From the NCBI GenBank assembly GCA_947396885.1, contig OX377201.1:23227923-23291922 (forward strand): a stretch of DNA of 64,000 nucleotides, written 5' to 3'. The position numbers and the translations under genes are program-made. Shown here in pieces: positions 55,187 to 64,000 of this stretch; position 1 is the stretch's first letter; every line of letters begins with the position of its first letter. The stretch comes from Heligmosomoides polygyrus polygyrus. Taxonomy: Eukaryota; Nematoda; Chromadorea; Rhabditida; Heligmosomidae. The notes below the pieces were generated by a model that saw only the letters and a list, made by a program, of their open reading frames with translations, searched no databases and was not told the DNA's origin.

Positions 55187-56225
55187 TCTAACACGTTTTT
55201 CTCACTTAAATAGGGTGTTGAGAGTCATATGCATGATCGCAAAAGGTCTCAACAATTGGGCCAGATTGACGAGGAAAAATCGTGCGTCTAACATAACTCT
55301 CCCACAGCTTTCGAAATTTAGCAAGGAGAGCGAAATAACTTCAAACGATATGCAGCTTGCCGAACAAGTGGTTATATCCCAAGAGCAGAGCGGTGAAAGC
55401 TTCGTGGAAATTCAAAAACGATTCCATGACAAGAGGCTGAAGATAGATGAAAATGGGATAATTCGACACGAATCCCGCTTACAAAATGCGGCTATTCCTA
55501 CCGATACTAAATCCCCTATTTACATTCCACCTAAATCAGAGTTAGTGCGCCTAATCGTGCAACAAATTCACGGCGATAATGCACACTGCGGTAAAGAGCA
55601 CACGCTATCGATCGCTCGCCAAAGATTTTGGATTCCTCGTGCTTCAAATGCATTCAAAAAGCACATCAAAAACTGCACCACCTGCAAAAGGTATCAAGGA
55701 CTCCCACTGGGTGCTCCCACAATGCCTGCCCTCCCAAAAGACAGAGTGGTTGCAACTAAGGCGTTTCAGAACACAGGATGTGACTTCATGGGACCCTTTA
55801 CGTCAAAGTCTCAGGAAAAAATGTATGTTGCCCTATACACCTGTTTGACTACCCGGGCAGTGCATCTAGAGGTCGTGGAGAACATGACCACAGGTGCCTT
55901 CCTAAACAGCTTTATACGGTTCATTTCGAGGAGAGGAGGAGTCCCTCGGATTATTCGCACTGACTGCGGGACCAATTTTAAACAGGGCGAGCAAATAATA
56001 GCCGCTATGTTTGAAAAGGACGAAGCGAGTGGACGCTCCCTAATGTCGTATTGCGCGTCAGAACGAATTAAATGGCTTTTCAATCCACCAGCCTCACCTT
56101 GGATGGGAGGTGTTTGGGAACGACTAGTAGCTTCAGTGAAGAAGGCACTGAACAAGTCCGTAGGCCGAAAACGGCTCAGCTTTACGGAAATGTGTACGCA
56201 ATCACCAGGATTGAGGCGATACTAA
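55167..56225 (+). pseudogene. BEL/Pao integrase region, separated from RT by an internal deletion
   Basis: The frame begins in the post-RNase H linker (VIDLTRFSHLNRVLRV). A zinc-binding H2C2 module follows (QIHGDNAHCGKEHT ... HIKNCTTCKRYQG, 55565-55695), then the integrase core with the three acidic residues: GCDFMGPF near 55780, IRTDCGTNF near 55960 and the Glu in WMGGVWERLV near 56120. The frame ends at 56225 at a shift near 56195, after which the integrase C-terminal part continues in the next ORF. Integrases insert the element's cDNA into chromosomes. With RT missing, this copy can act only in trans, if at all. Confidence 0.88.
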
Positions 56226-58678
56226 ACACTAGGCCGTTAACAAAGCTGAATACTGATGATGTGGCTGAAATCCCTCTTCGGCCTATTGATTTCCTACAAG
56301 GACATCTCAAATTCTCCCTACCGGAAGGAGAAGGTTCCGACTCATACGACGATCCGAATTACGATCCCGAGTTTATACAATCCAAGGAACAAGCCAAAGA
56401 AGCATTACTGTTTTCCGAGAATATAGCCAACAAATTTTGGGAGTGTTGGAGATGCGAATACCTGGTGTTGCTCAGAGAATTACAAAAACAACATCTCAGG
56501 CAACCAAGACATTCAAAACGATCATGCCCAGAGCTAGGCGAGATCGTACTAATAGAGCAAGACCTGATTCCTAGAGGCTCTTGGCCCTATGGCAAGGTCC
56601 TCGAAGTCATAGTCTCGGGCGACGACCTCATCAGATCAGCAAAAATCCTGATGCCTAATCGCAACATCATTCATCGTCCACTAAACAAAATCTATCCACT
56701 CGAAATCAGAAGTGTACCTCAGGAGAGAAACACGGCCGACACGGTCTTAGTGGAAGAGAACCTTAAGGGAGCCAGACGAGAAGTGCTTCCTCGCAGCTCA
56801 AAAACAAGAGCCTATGAGTTCTTTAGAAGCATGGAAGCTAGCATAAGCTGCCCTCAGCTAATGCCAACCAAATTTCCACTGCAGTTCATCATGTTATTAT
56901 CCGTGATAATCTCCCCGACGCTGGCTGTCCAGAATTCCTCGCTCATATCATGCAGTAAGGGGATGATCGATATCCCGCCAATGAATGGCTGGTTCGAAAT
57001 ATGTATCGACAGAGAATGCCAAGCTCTAAGCAACAGCACTCGAGTAACTCGGTATATGCTACCTATCTCCCCTACACCAATAGGGGCCAATGTCAGACTT
57101 CGCACGTTAGCCAATGGAGCAGTACAGAAGGAAGTCAGAACCTGTGAACGCGCAAATTTCTGCGATCACCAATATCTACTATCAAAAACCTTGCTGGGTA
57201 ATCCACACTGCTGGCCCGTCGGAGCTATTGTGACCACAGCCGTTCTGACTTATGTAGTAATTGCGATGGCTCTCATCGCAATTTGGCTAACTACAAATGT
57301 GATCAAAAAATCCAGGTCCGATCTTAAGAAAAAAGCAAAGGACACAAAAGGTGTCACGGTTGAACCAACTGCTCCGAGCTTTGAGCTGAGTCCTCTTCCT
57401 GGTTCAGCCCACCTCGCCGTGTGCACACTTCTGTGCATCGTCTCATCGATCACAGCATGTCAGCATGGGTACATGCGACACTCAGCCGACCTGGTGTGCA
57501 ACGAGGTCAATCAATGCCACTACGAATACAACAGAGAATTGCTCTTCAACCGCCTACAGTCTGAACTATGTGTAGAAATCATTCATGGAAACCATACCGT
57601 GGGACTCGCCAAATTTCGAAGAAAGAGCGTCGAGTTCAAATGCTCCAAGATAGTCGAGTTCTTTACGAGACCGACAATAATGGACATATACCACATTAAA
57701 CGGTGCGCCCAAGCCGGATCATGCACTACCAAGAAGTGCGAAACTGTCAAGCCATACGAGATTATTTCGGAGCTTAACTACACTTCGGACTATCCCGGAT
57801 ATACTGGTTGCATGAACAGCTGTGGAGGACCACTCTGTGGATGCTTTGTCCCTCTACCGGCTTGTTGGTTCTACCGCGTCACGCACAGGCCGCTGTCTAA
57901 GCGTGTCTTTGAAGCAGTACATTGTCCACAATGGATTCCAACGGTAGAACTCGAGATTGAAGTAATAATCAATAACAGAACGAAGATCTTCACGGAGTCA
58001 TTCCGACCCTATGTAACTGAGGAGATAGACCAGTTTAACGTCACTGTGGCATCAATTCAGAAGACAGCAAGCTCGATGGAAAATAAACGCTTCTTGATCT
58101 CCAACAGTAGTTCGTACCTGCTACCAAGCAATTTCCAGAGTCCGATAGCTTGTGATAGCCCTCTACAAGCATTAAACCGTTTCTCCACGTGTACCACCAA
58201 AACTCGCTGTCATTGTGGAACCTCCGTGCACAATTGTCAGTGCCCGCAAGACTCAATTACAATGCTTAATGGTCGAGAGGACTCTAGACTTCCACTAGTC
58301 ACACCTTATGGCAAGCTCTCCTCCAACGGAAGTCATGTACTATTAACATCCAATGAGGAGGAACTCGTACTGCGAATAGACTCCAAAATCCTCCAAACTT
58401 CTGCCGAAATGGTCATCAATCAGAAGTGCGGATTTAAAATCTCTCACTTAGTTGGATGCTACGACTGCGAACTTGGGGCGCACCTCACAGCGGTCTGCAA
58501 ATCGCAAACGCCAGTTACCGTCACGGTGACATGCGAATCGCAGCAGTTTCCAGTCAAGTGCGGGCCATCGGATGAACAGAACGATATCGTGCTGCATTTC
58601 GAGCAACCAGCTATTCACGAGCAGTGCAATGCGCATTGCTCGGAAACCCCTACCAAGTTTCTGTTAAGTTTCTGTTAA
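56072..58678 (+). CDS. env: Integrase C-terminal domain followed by phlebovirus-type envelope glycoprotein, broken
   Basis: 868 codons, but the first 40 or so are out-of-frame shadow of the integrase. From about 56200 it carries the integrase tail and a DUF5641-type domain to about 56715. A likely envelope start is ATG 56831, followed by a signal-peptide-like hydrophobic stretch (about 56870-56925), a short Cys-containing ectodomain, a membrane segment (about 57217-57291), a second signal-like segment (about 57409-57460) and a long Cys-rich ectodomain with several N-glycosylation sites. A Gly/Cys-rich loop near 57798-57850 fits the class II fusion loop of phlebovirus G2/Gc proteins. An in-frame TAA at 58676-58678 follows an 11-bp tandem duplication. 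The remaining ectodomain end and anchor lie in the same frame downstream. This is an old viral-type gene captured by the retroelement and broken here. Confidence 0.85.
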   Translation: MAFQSTSLTLDGRCLGTTSSFSEEGTEQVRRPKTAQLYGNVYAITRIEAILNTRPLTKLNTDDVAEIPLRPIDFLQGHLKFSLPEGEGSDSYDDPNYDPEFIQSKEQAKEALLFSENIANKFWECWRCEYLVLLRELQKQHLRQPRHSKRSCPELGEIVLIEQDLIPRGSWPYGKVLEVIVSGDDLIRSAKILMPNRNIIHRPLNKIYPLEIRSVPQERNTADTVLVEENLKGARREVLPRSSKTRAYEFFRSMEASISCPQLMPTKFPLQFIMLLSVIISPTLAVQNSSLISCSKGMIDIPPMNGWFEICIDRECQALSNSTRVTRYMLPISPTPIGANVRLRTLANGAVQKEVRTCERANFCDHQYLLSKTLLGNPHCWPVGAIVTTAVLTYVVIAMALIAIWLTTNVIKKSRSDLKKKAKDTKGVTVEPTAPSFELSPLPGSAHLAVCTLLCIVSSITACQHGYMRHSADLVCNEVNQCHYEYNRELLFNRLQSELCVEIIHGNHTVGLAKFRRKSVEFKCSKIVEFFTRPTIMDIYHIKRCAQAGSCTTKKCETVKPYEIISELNYTSDYPGYTGCMNSCGGPLCGCFVPLPACWFYRVTHRPLSKRVFEAVHCPQWIPTVELEIEVIINNRTKIFTESFRPYVTEEIDQFNVTVASIQKTASSMENKRFLISNSSSYLLPSNFQSPIACDSPLQALNRFSTCTTKTRCHCGTSVHNCQCPQDSITMLNGREDSRLPLVTPYGKLSSNGSHVLLTSNEEELVLRIDSKILQTSAEMVINQKCGFKISHLVGCYDCELGAHLTAVCKSQTPVTVTVTCESQQFPVKCGPSDEQNDIVLHFEQPAIHEQCNAHCSETPTKFLLSFC

Positions 58679-59005
58679 AAGGGACATTATATTACCACGT
58701 CCCCTACGACCTCCATATTTGATACACAAATCCACGGTGTTGCTCTACGACATCAGTGGTTCTCGGACATTAGCCTTCCCAATATTGATCCACTCATCAA
58801 GGCTATCCGTAGCCATTGGAAACTAACGATAGCTGCACTGATGTCCGTACTACTGCTGACAGGCATCACATATCTGGCAGGGCCGCTAGTCCTCCTAAGC
58901 ATATTATCGCTCATAGCTTCTCTAGGCGCTAACGTAGCCAAAGCGATATGGCACTGCATCGCCATAGCTATTCGAAAAAAACCAGGGGATAATGCGACTA
59001 TATAA
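58679..59005 (+). pseudogene. Envelope C-terminal stem and membrane anchor, behind the stop
   Basis: Continues the envelope frame for 108 codons after the TAA to a stop at 59003-59005. It contains a long hydrophobic anchor at about 58835-58940 and a short basic tail. No initiator of its own is evident, so it is probably translated only if the upstream stop is read through. Confidence 0.7.
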
Positions 59006-59840
59006 TGGCATATCTACCCATTGTATATATCACATGTACAGCATTAGTCTCTTAGTCAAATCTCAGCCACTTTACATACTATGGCTGAAGTTGCCCACAC
59101 CGGTTGATGCAGGCTCTTCATAAATATTTACCCTAAATCTACACTCAATTAAGTAGGAGCCGCCGTGGACGGGCGCGAAACTTGCCCATGCACCCAGCAC
59201 CCACATCCAACCGGCGGTGATCAATAATCAATAATGGGAGTACCCGAGATGAAGGGTTAAATGAGAGGGAAATGCCTAGCACACCTCCTACCCCCACATC
59301 ACCACCTTACCTACCGCACTGAACAGCGTTAAAAAAAAGCCGTTTTTATGCTTCCACACAGTCGAGGAAAAGCCTAATTCTCGTCTGCGGGAAGCGATGG
59401 ACCCCCACGCATGCATGAGATGGGGGTCGCATCTCAAAAAATGGAAGCCATAAATGAAACCCACTTGAGGCTTCTCCTTGAAGCTGCCCTGCGGCAGCTC
59501 ATCGTTGGCGCTTCGGGATAGGTGGTCGTCGTCGTCATCGTCGCCGTCGCTGCCGCCGTCGGATCCGTGTTGACGGAAGACGCAAAGTGGCCAAACCATA
59601 TAGGTGGCAGCCCAAAATATCTCATCGGCGTATGTCCCGCGGGTATAGATTTGCGTCAAACACGGCCGAATAGCGCAATGCGCGAGTCCAAAATCTCACT
59701 ATCAGCCAAATAGACGACCGCACTCACTGGTCGCCGATGCCGCCGCGGCACTCTTGTAATATAATAATACGACTATCATCTGCATCCCCTACACCGTAAA
59801 GGGATTGCCAAAGGGGCTTGTAAAGTAGCGACAAAGGCAC
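59006..59840. other. Region between envelope and the extra gene
   Basis: About 840 bases with no convincing ORF in the element's sense direction. The minus-strand ORF 59288-59659 includes an Asp run from GTC/GTCGTC repeats (59522-59560) and is most likely a shadow. Confidence 0.45.
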
Positions 59841-59847
59841 GATCGCG

Positions 59848-59855
59848 TATAAAAA
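59848..59855 (+). promoter_or_regulatory. TATA box before the extra zinc-knuckle gene
   Basis: TATAAAAA, in the setting gcgtataaaaaggggc, 38 bases before the ATG at 59886. With the usual 25-32 base distance, transcription would start just before the ATG. It is far from the LTR promoter and so would be an internal promoter. Confidence 0.55.
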
Positions 59856-59885
59856 GGGGCTCCACTGAAGCATGTTACCATCGTG

Positions 59886-60335
59886 ATGTCTCTCTCAGCC
59901 GATCTCCAAGCAGCGCTCGACGAGCTGGACGATTCCGTCCAGGTGCACAACTGCGAAGCCGTCGCCGCACAAGTCTCCGAAGCCGTCACTATTCTACGCG
60001 AAATGGTGCCAAGGATAGCCACGATGGAGCGCGCTTCAAAAACGATGGAGCGCACTCTAAACACGCTTCTCGATAGAAGCACCCCGAAGTCGTCGTGTGT
60101 TTTCTGTCCAGTGGACGAAAACCGCGACAACCACTTTTCGGGTAGGTGCAGCCGTTTCGCCGACACTGTCGCTAGGACAGCCCAAGCGTCAAGGCTGCGC
60201 CTGTGTCTGTGCTGTCTCATGCCGGAGCACGTGGATGATTGCCGTGTAAAGTGTGGAAATTGTGGTCTTGACCACAACGTCCTCCTTTGCACACGCAAGA
60301 AGCCATCGCATCCGATGAAGAGACCGCACCACTAG
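59886..60335 (+). CDS. Extra nucleocapsid-like zinc-knuckle protein inside the BEL element
   Basis: 149 residues. The N-terminal 60 are predicted helical or coiled coil (LQAALDELDDSVQVHNCEA ... LREMVPRIATMERAS). Three zinc modules follow: CVFCPVDENRDNHFSGRC, CLCCLMPEHVDDC and CGNCGLDHNVLLC. Their order, spacing and the end (CGxxHxxxLC plus basic residues) parallel the three modules of the element's own nucleocapsid segment (53780-53975), though the sequence is clearly different. The frame ends at 60335; a one-base shift before the stop would lead into the Ser/Pro repeat array. A four-codon upstream ORF (59872-59886) overlaps the start. It may be a Gag-like RNA-binding accessory protein, or a fragment of another BEL element captured here. 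I know of no named homologue. Confidence 0.7.
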   Translation: MSLSADLQAALDELDDSVQVHNCEAVAAQVSEAVTILREMVPRIATMERASKTMERTLNTLLDRSTPKSSCVFCPVDENRDNHFSGRCSRFADTVARTAQASRLRLCLCCLMPEHVDDCRVKCGNCGLDHNVLLCTRKKPSHPMKRPHH

Positions 60336-60344
60336 CCATAGTTC

Positions 60345-60590
60345 GCCAAGCAGTCGTCATGTTTCATCGAGCAGTCCTCCGCCAAGCAGTCGCCATGTTT
60401 CAACGAGCAGTCCTCCGCCAAGCAGTCGTCATGTGTCAACGAGCAGTCCTTCGCCAAGCAGTCGTCATGTTTCATCGAGCAGTCCTCCGCCAAGCAGTCG
60501 TCATGTGTCAACGAGCAGTCCTCCGCCAAGCAGTCGCCATGTTTCAACGGGCAGTCCTACGCCAAGCAGTCGTCACGTTCAACAAGCAGT
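60345..60590 (+). repeat. 36-bp tandem repeat array coding a Ser/Pro tract
   Basis: About seven units of gcagtcctccgccaagcagt plus cgccatgtttcaacga at a 36-base period. In one frame they read SSPPPSSRHVST repeatedly and run on to 60732 without a stop. The period is a multiple of three, so all units keep frame. The other frames (RQAVVMFHRAVL, 60287-60607) are also open. Confidence 0.85.
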
Positions 60591-60700
60591 CCCCGTCCCC
60601 AATCTAGCAGTCGCCGCGCCGTCGTCCTATCAAGCCGCCAATTCAAATGTTTTATTTATATGTATGTATGATGCGATTTATTGTTGCGCCCCGCCGGGAG

Positions 60701-60936
60701 TATCACCGACTCCGGTGATGCTCATACGGTAGTAAAGGGGCGGGGCCTCGCTGCACCCCAGCTGGGTGTGCCTGGCCCTGGCAGACGTTCACCTGTACGC
60801 TTAGAGGAGCGACGTTCCTCAAATAAAGCCTATTCATCCACTCTTCTGTTATCCTTGTATATTTCCGCAACCCACTGAACCACCCATAACGGTGAAAGAG
60901 GAAGAAGCAATCCTCACGTCTCAAGCGCCCATTACA
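60701..60936 (+). repeat. 3' LTR
   Basis: Identical to the 5' LTR except A for G at 60888. AATAAA is at 60822-60827. The preceding bases (gccgggag) are only a weak polypurine tract. Confidence 0.93.
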
Positions 60937-61159
60937 GTGGTGGTGTTCGGAATTTCACCGTGGGGTGAAGACGTCGTAACGACTGAGGAAGCTTGGTGCA
61001 TTGACTCGGTCTTTCGACGGTTGAGGCAGGGTATTTCGTAAGGGCAGACGCTGCGCGAATTTTGTTTGCGTCTCAGTGAGTTACGAAATCTGCGACTGTC
61101 TGCAGCGGTAGGAAGTCCATCGTGCCCAATCATGATATGTTGGAGTTTAATTCTCATCC

Positions 61160-64000
61160 TTTCAGACCAGGAACCAGGGCCATCTCAATCGGAGACTGCC
61201 GGCGGTAAGCTAGAGCCCACAGACCTTATTCAGTTTTGTACAGCTTATTTATCGTTGTGTATGATTTTAAAAATACAAACCACTACCGACGTTGTGAAGC
61301 TTTAGAGAGCATTTCTTTGGCTTGCCTGAGAGAAGCAAGTACGGTCACCACACCGTACTTATCTACAAAATACCTGCCAGGCAAACCTGTTATGCTTTCA
61401 CATTGCATAAGAAAAACCGCAGCAGCAATGTGTACAAGTGTCTGGGCTGCAAAAAAAAGCAGGAAAGTTCACGGGAGTAACGGTGTGCCTATTCAACTAT
61501 CGGTGACTGCGTGAGAAGCATCTGACGGTGTCATCGTCCTAGGTGGTGAACGAAACGGAGTTTGTTAGTGATCCGTGTGGCCTTAGCCATGCGTGCGTCC
61601 CAACAAAGTGGAGCAGCGAAATACAGGGTGGCCCATAAGTCCTGCAACAAAATTAGGAGACCTTATCGGTTGCCTTTTTCCAATTGCAAAGAACCGCATA
61701 CCAACAGTTATGTAGCATATACTTAGTGCTATACTTCTGGAAAGTATCATGGTTGTAGCTGCTCTTATTACAAAGTAATGCGCTCTCACGTAAAACTACC
61801 GAAAATTCTTCTCTGGCCCGTGGTGGGGCGCTTCCGTTCCGATGTGACTAAATTCCGGAAGATTGGTTGTTGAAAATGCAGTATGACGGTATTGTGTAGG
61901 ACAGTGCAAAGGCTTCTCAAGAGTGAACATTGGATGAACGGATCTGAACTACAGTAGAAAAACGCTATTAATTTTCTGATCATACAGGATGCAGCAACCA
62001 GCTGAAACAAATTCAATATTCAGCCGTGTGCGTAATCTATTACTAAGCAATATGTTGTTTCTAGAAAACTACAAGGAAAGCTCTACAAGTCCACAAGTGA
62101 GATTAAGACTCAGCTATGAGGAGAAGAGAGTAGAAGGAAAAATTTGTAAGCGCAGTTGGAGGGCGTCGTTCGAAATGGGTATTCAGCCTCTGCCTCATTT
62201 GATGAAAAATTTCTTAAAGTTGAGCGATCCCAGAAAGGTCAATATAATAGTGCGTTTAATGCTACCTTTGCGGGAACCTGATGATATAAAACAACGGCCA
62301 CGCATGGCAAGTTTTTGTCATACACGATTTTCCAAAATGTCTCCCCGCACTCCATAGGTGTTTGTGTAAAAATAGTGAAAATCAATAAAAATATTCGTTT
62401 GATAGGAACGAAAACCTAACACCATATATTAGAGACTCAATCGCGCTGTTTAAAGGCAAAATGCACATTCTGGTAAAGCGATTCCTGTAACAGCAAAAGA
62501 AAAGGACGTGGTAGCGGTTCTCAGCCCATCTGCAAAATATTGCACCTGCGAAAGACTAGCTGTGAAATTCCTAAATCTTTAGATATTCAATCTTTGTTTG
62601 TTAACCATCTTAAAGAAAATGTCTTGCTCTATAAAGCCTGAGAAAACTATTGTTCAATATCTTCTTTGGAACGAATAAGAAGTAAAACTCCGTAAGAGGG
62701 GCTGCGACGTGAGCTGCAAAGCAACCCACACGATCTGAAGGCTCTTATCAATCCAGAAGTGGTCCCTTATGAATAATACCGCTCCACCATAATCTACAAA
62801 CCATGGGCAAACACGGTTTAAAAACGTACCAAATTTAGTGCATTCTTAGCCTTTTTATACGCCTATATTTTTGTTGCAGGACTTATGGGCCACCCTGTAA
62901 GCCAGCGCACCTTTTACGAGGTAATAATTAGGTTATTGCTGCTTTTTTTTGAATGTGGTGTACACATATATTTATATCTATATCTATATATATAAATATA
63001 TAACGCACAGAAGTGCTAGCAATGGCGAGGTGACGCAAACTTCGTGACGCGCGACCCGTACAAGGAGTACGGGAACTTCATGTATGAAACGGAGAGGTCC
63101 GAGAGGTTAGGTAAGCAGTTCGGTGATCAGATTAGTTCCAGGCTTGTCCCACGAAACTGCCAATTTTCCAGCGGAGGGGGACAAGGAAGCAACGTTGGCA
63201 AATTTCAGCGCTTCAGCGCTTTCTGCAAGAACGACGACATGCGCATTTATTTTTCGGAGAAGGTTATCAGGGTATGTTCATTCCCACTAATCCGGAGTCC
63301 CACATATTATATGTATTTTTTAGAAAGCATGTCAGAACGGTCTGGACACGCTGGTTGCGGATGGCATATTTTCGATGCATCCGAACCAGCCTGAGAAGAA
63401 CGGGCAGTTGTACACGATACACGGCGTGTGCAACGCAAAGGTGCTTCTTAAAAGTATCACGCCGCTTACAAACTCCTTATCTTACTGCAACAAGGCTTTA
63501 AGGTAACCGTCCCGTTAGTGTTTGCACTTACGAACAGGAAGACGGAGGAAGTTTATGTAACATATTCTCATGCTACGAGGTGTTTTTCAACAGATTTTGT
63601 AGCTTCTCTTCTAGCTTCATAATGTTTACATTTAGACGTCATGGAGGAAGTGATGGAGCTCCAACCTGAGCCGCGGATTGTGCTGGATTTCGAGGAAGCA
63701 GCGATGTCAGCCGCTAGGACAGTTTTCCCCGGAGGCAGGGTGGAAGGTTGCGCGTTCCACCTCGCTCGTGCCTGGAATAGGAAGCGCGACCAGCTAGGTT
63801 TGCGTAAATTCCTAAAAGGGCGCGAGCGAAGTAGGAGGATGAGGAGGTGGTGGAACACATTAAAAGGAATTGTGTTCCTCCCTCCTGACTTGTGCGACAA
63901 GGTCCTTGCTTTAACGGAGGTTCCTGTCCGCAGCCATCACCCTGCCTACCAGGGATGTTGTGCTTTTCTTGACTACTTGCAGGATACCTGGTTCGATGGT
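61160..64000 (+). pseudogene. MULE transposase gene with FLYWCH-like N-terminus, split by a mariner; runs off the window
   Basis: Coding blocks recognised: FLYWCH/WRKY-type zinc region near 61335-61485 (NRSSNVYKCLGCKKK, with a frame change at an A8 run near 61450); VVNETEFVSDPCGLSHACVP at 61552-61610; TRDPYKEYGNFMYETERSER near 63044-63110; 63324-63440 (NGLDTLVADGIFSMHPNQPE ... YTIHGVCNAK); 63503-63556 (VTVPLVFALTNRKTEEVY); and from 63636 to the end (MELQPEPRIVLDFEEAA ... VEGCAFHLARAWNRKRDQ), the conserved MULE core with Asp and the CxxH-type CAFHLARAW motif. The 63441-63502 gap behaves as a GT-AG intron. The junction before 63636 does not keep phase with the obvious acceptor. A mariner sits inside the block at 61622. 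No TIR of the MULE was located. Confidence 0.8.
61624..62897. mobile_element. Tc1/mariner-type element inserted in the MULE gene
   Basis: Terminal inverted repeats CAGGGTGGCCCATAAGTCCT at the left and the complement of AGGACTTATGGGCCACCCTG at the right, about 29 bases. TA duplications are at 61622-61623 and 62898-62899. Length is 1274 bp, unrelated to the mariner at 1978. The interior contains only broken ORFs (for example 61989-62357), so the transposase is dead. Confidence 0.9.

Larger units (their letters stand above)
51936..60936 (+). mobile_element. BEL/Pao LTR retroelement with phlebovirus-type envelope, RT-deleted
   Basis: A 9001-bp element bounded by 236-bp LTRs differing at one base (52123 G, 60888 A) and by the 5-bp duplication GTGGT (51931-51935, 60937-60941). 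Order: 5' LTR, tRNA-Gly primer site, 50-bp leader repeats, gag, zinc knuckles plus aspartic protease, a few residues of RT, integrase, envelope, an extra zinc-finger gene, a 36-bp repeat array, 3' LTR. The reverse-transcriptase catalytic core and RNase H are absent, and several frame breaks occur, so it needs a helper. Near-identical LTRs imply recent insertion. Nematode BEL elements with a phlebovirus-like envelope (Cer7 group) are known. Confidence 0.95.

Noticed and set aside
59288..59659. Minus-strand ORF with an Asp run inside the BEL element
   Set aside because: The Asp run comes from a GTC repeat; it is antisense to the element and has no homology that I recognise.

Overview
The window looks like nuclear DNA of a parasitic-type nematode, probably strongylid or hookworm-like. 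That placement is inference. It rests on three nematode-style split genes (mostly short introns with TTTCAG-like acceptors plus a few introns of 2-5 kb), a nematode mariner, CR1-type LINEs with ATAA tails, and a BEL/Pao retroelement carrying a phlebovirus-type glycoprotein gene, a combination known from nematodes. Host exons make up only a few percent of the bases.

Host genes: (1) A complete class II ARF small GTPase (C. elegans arf-3 / ARF4-5 type) lies on the minus strand, 13279 down to 1255, in six exons that sum to exactly 180 codons plus stop. (2) A DEG/ENaC sodium channel lies on the plus strand, 22722-37464, in 18 in-phase exons; its extreme N-terminus was not found. (3) A NUP35/NUP53-type nucleoporin (C. 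elegans npp-19 type) lies on the minus strand, about 44186 down to 39520, in seven exons without the initiator exon. The channel and the nucleoporin converge.

Repeats in and between the genes: a degenerate mariner with TIRs and TA duplication in the last arf intron; a tRNA-derived SINE family of about 297 bp (at least five full or near-full copies, three with exact target-site duplications); a family of 0.8-1.2 kb TIR elements starting GGCRCTA with perfect 8-bp duplications; several large foldback repeats; inverted pairs of tRNA-like sequences; and a covarying hairpin motif shared by two distant sites.

The right third (45-64 kb) is almost entirely mobile DNA: a CR1-type LINE with a second LINE inserted into its ORF in the opposite orientation (target duplication of about 131 bp); a 9.0-kb BEL/Pao element (51936-60936) with near-identical 236-bp LTRs, tRNA-Gly primer site, gag, protease, integrase and a phlebovirus-like envelope, but with the RT/RNase H core deleted; and a MULE transposon gene at the right edge, split by another mariner.

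The least expected object is inside the BEL element. Between envelope and 3' LTR there is a separate small gene with its own TATA box. Its product carries three zinc-knuckle modules laid out like the nucleocapsid segment of the same element, followed in another frame by a 36-bp repeat coding a Ser/Pro tract.
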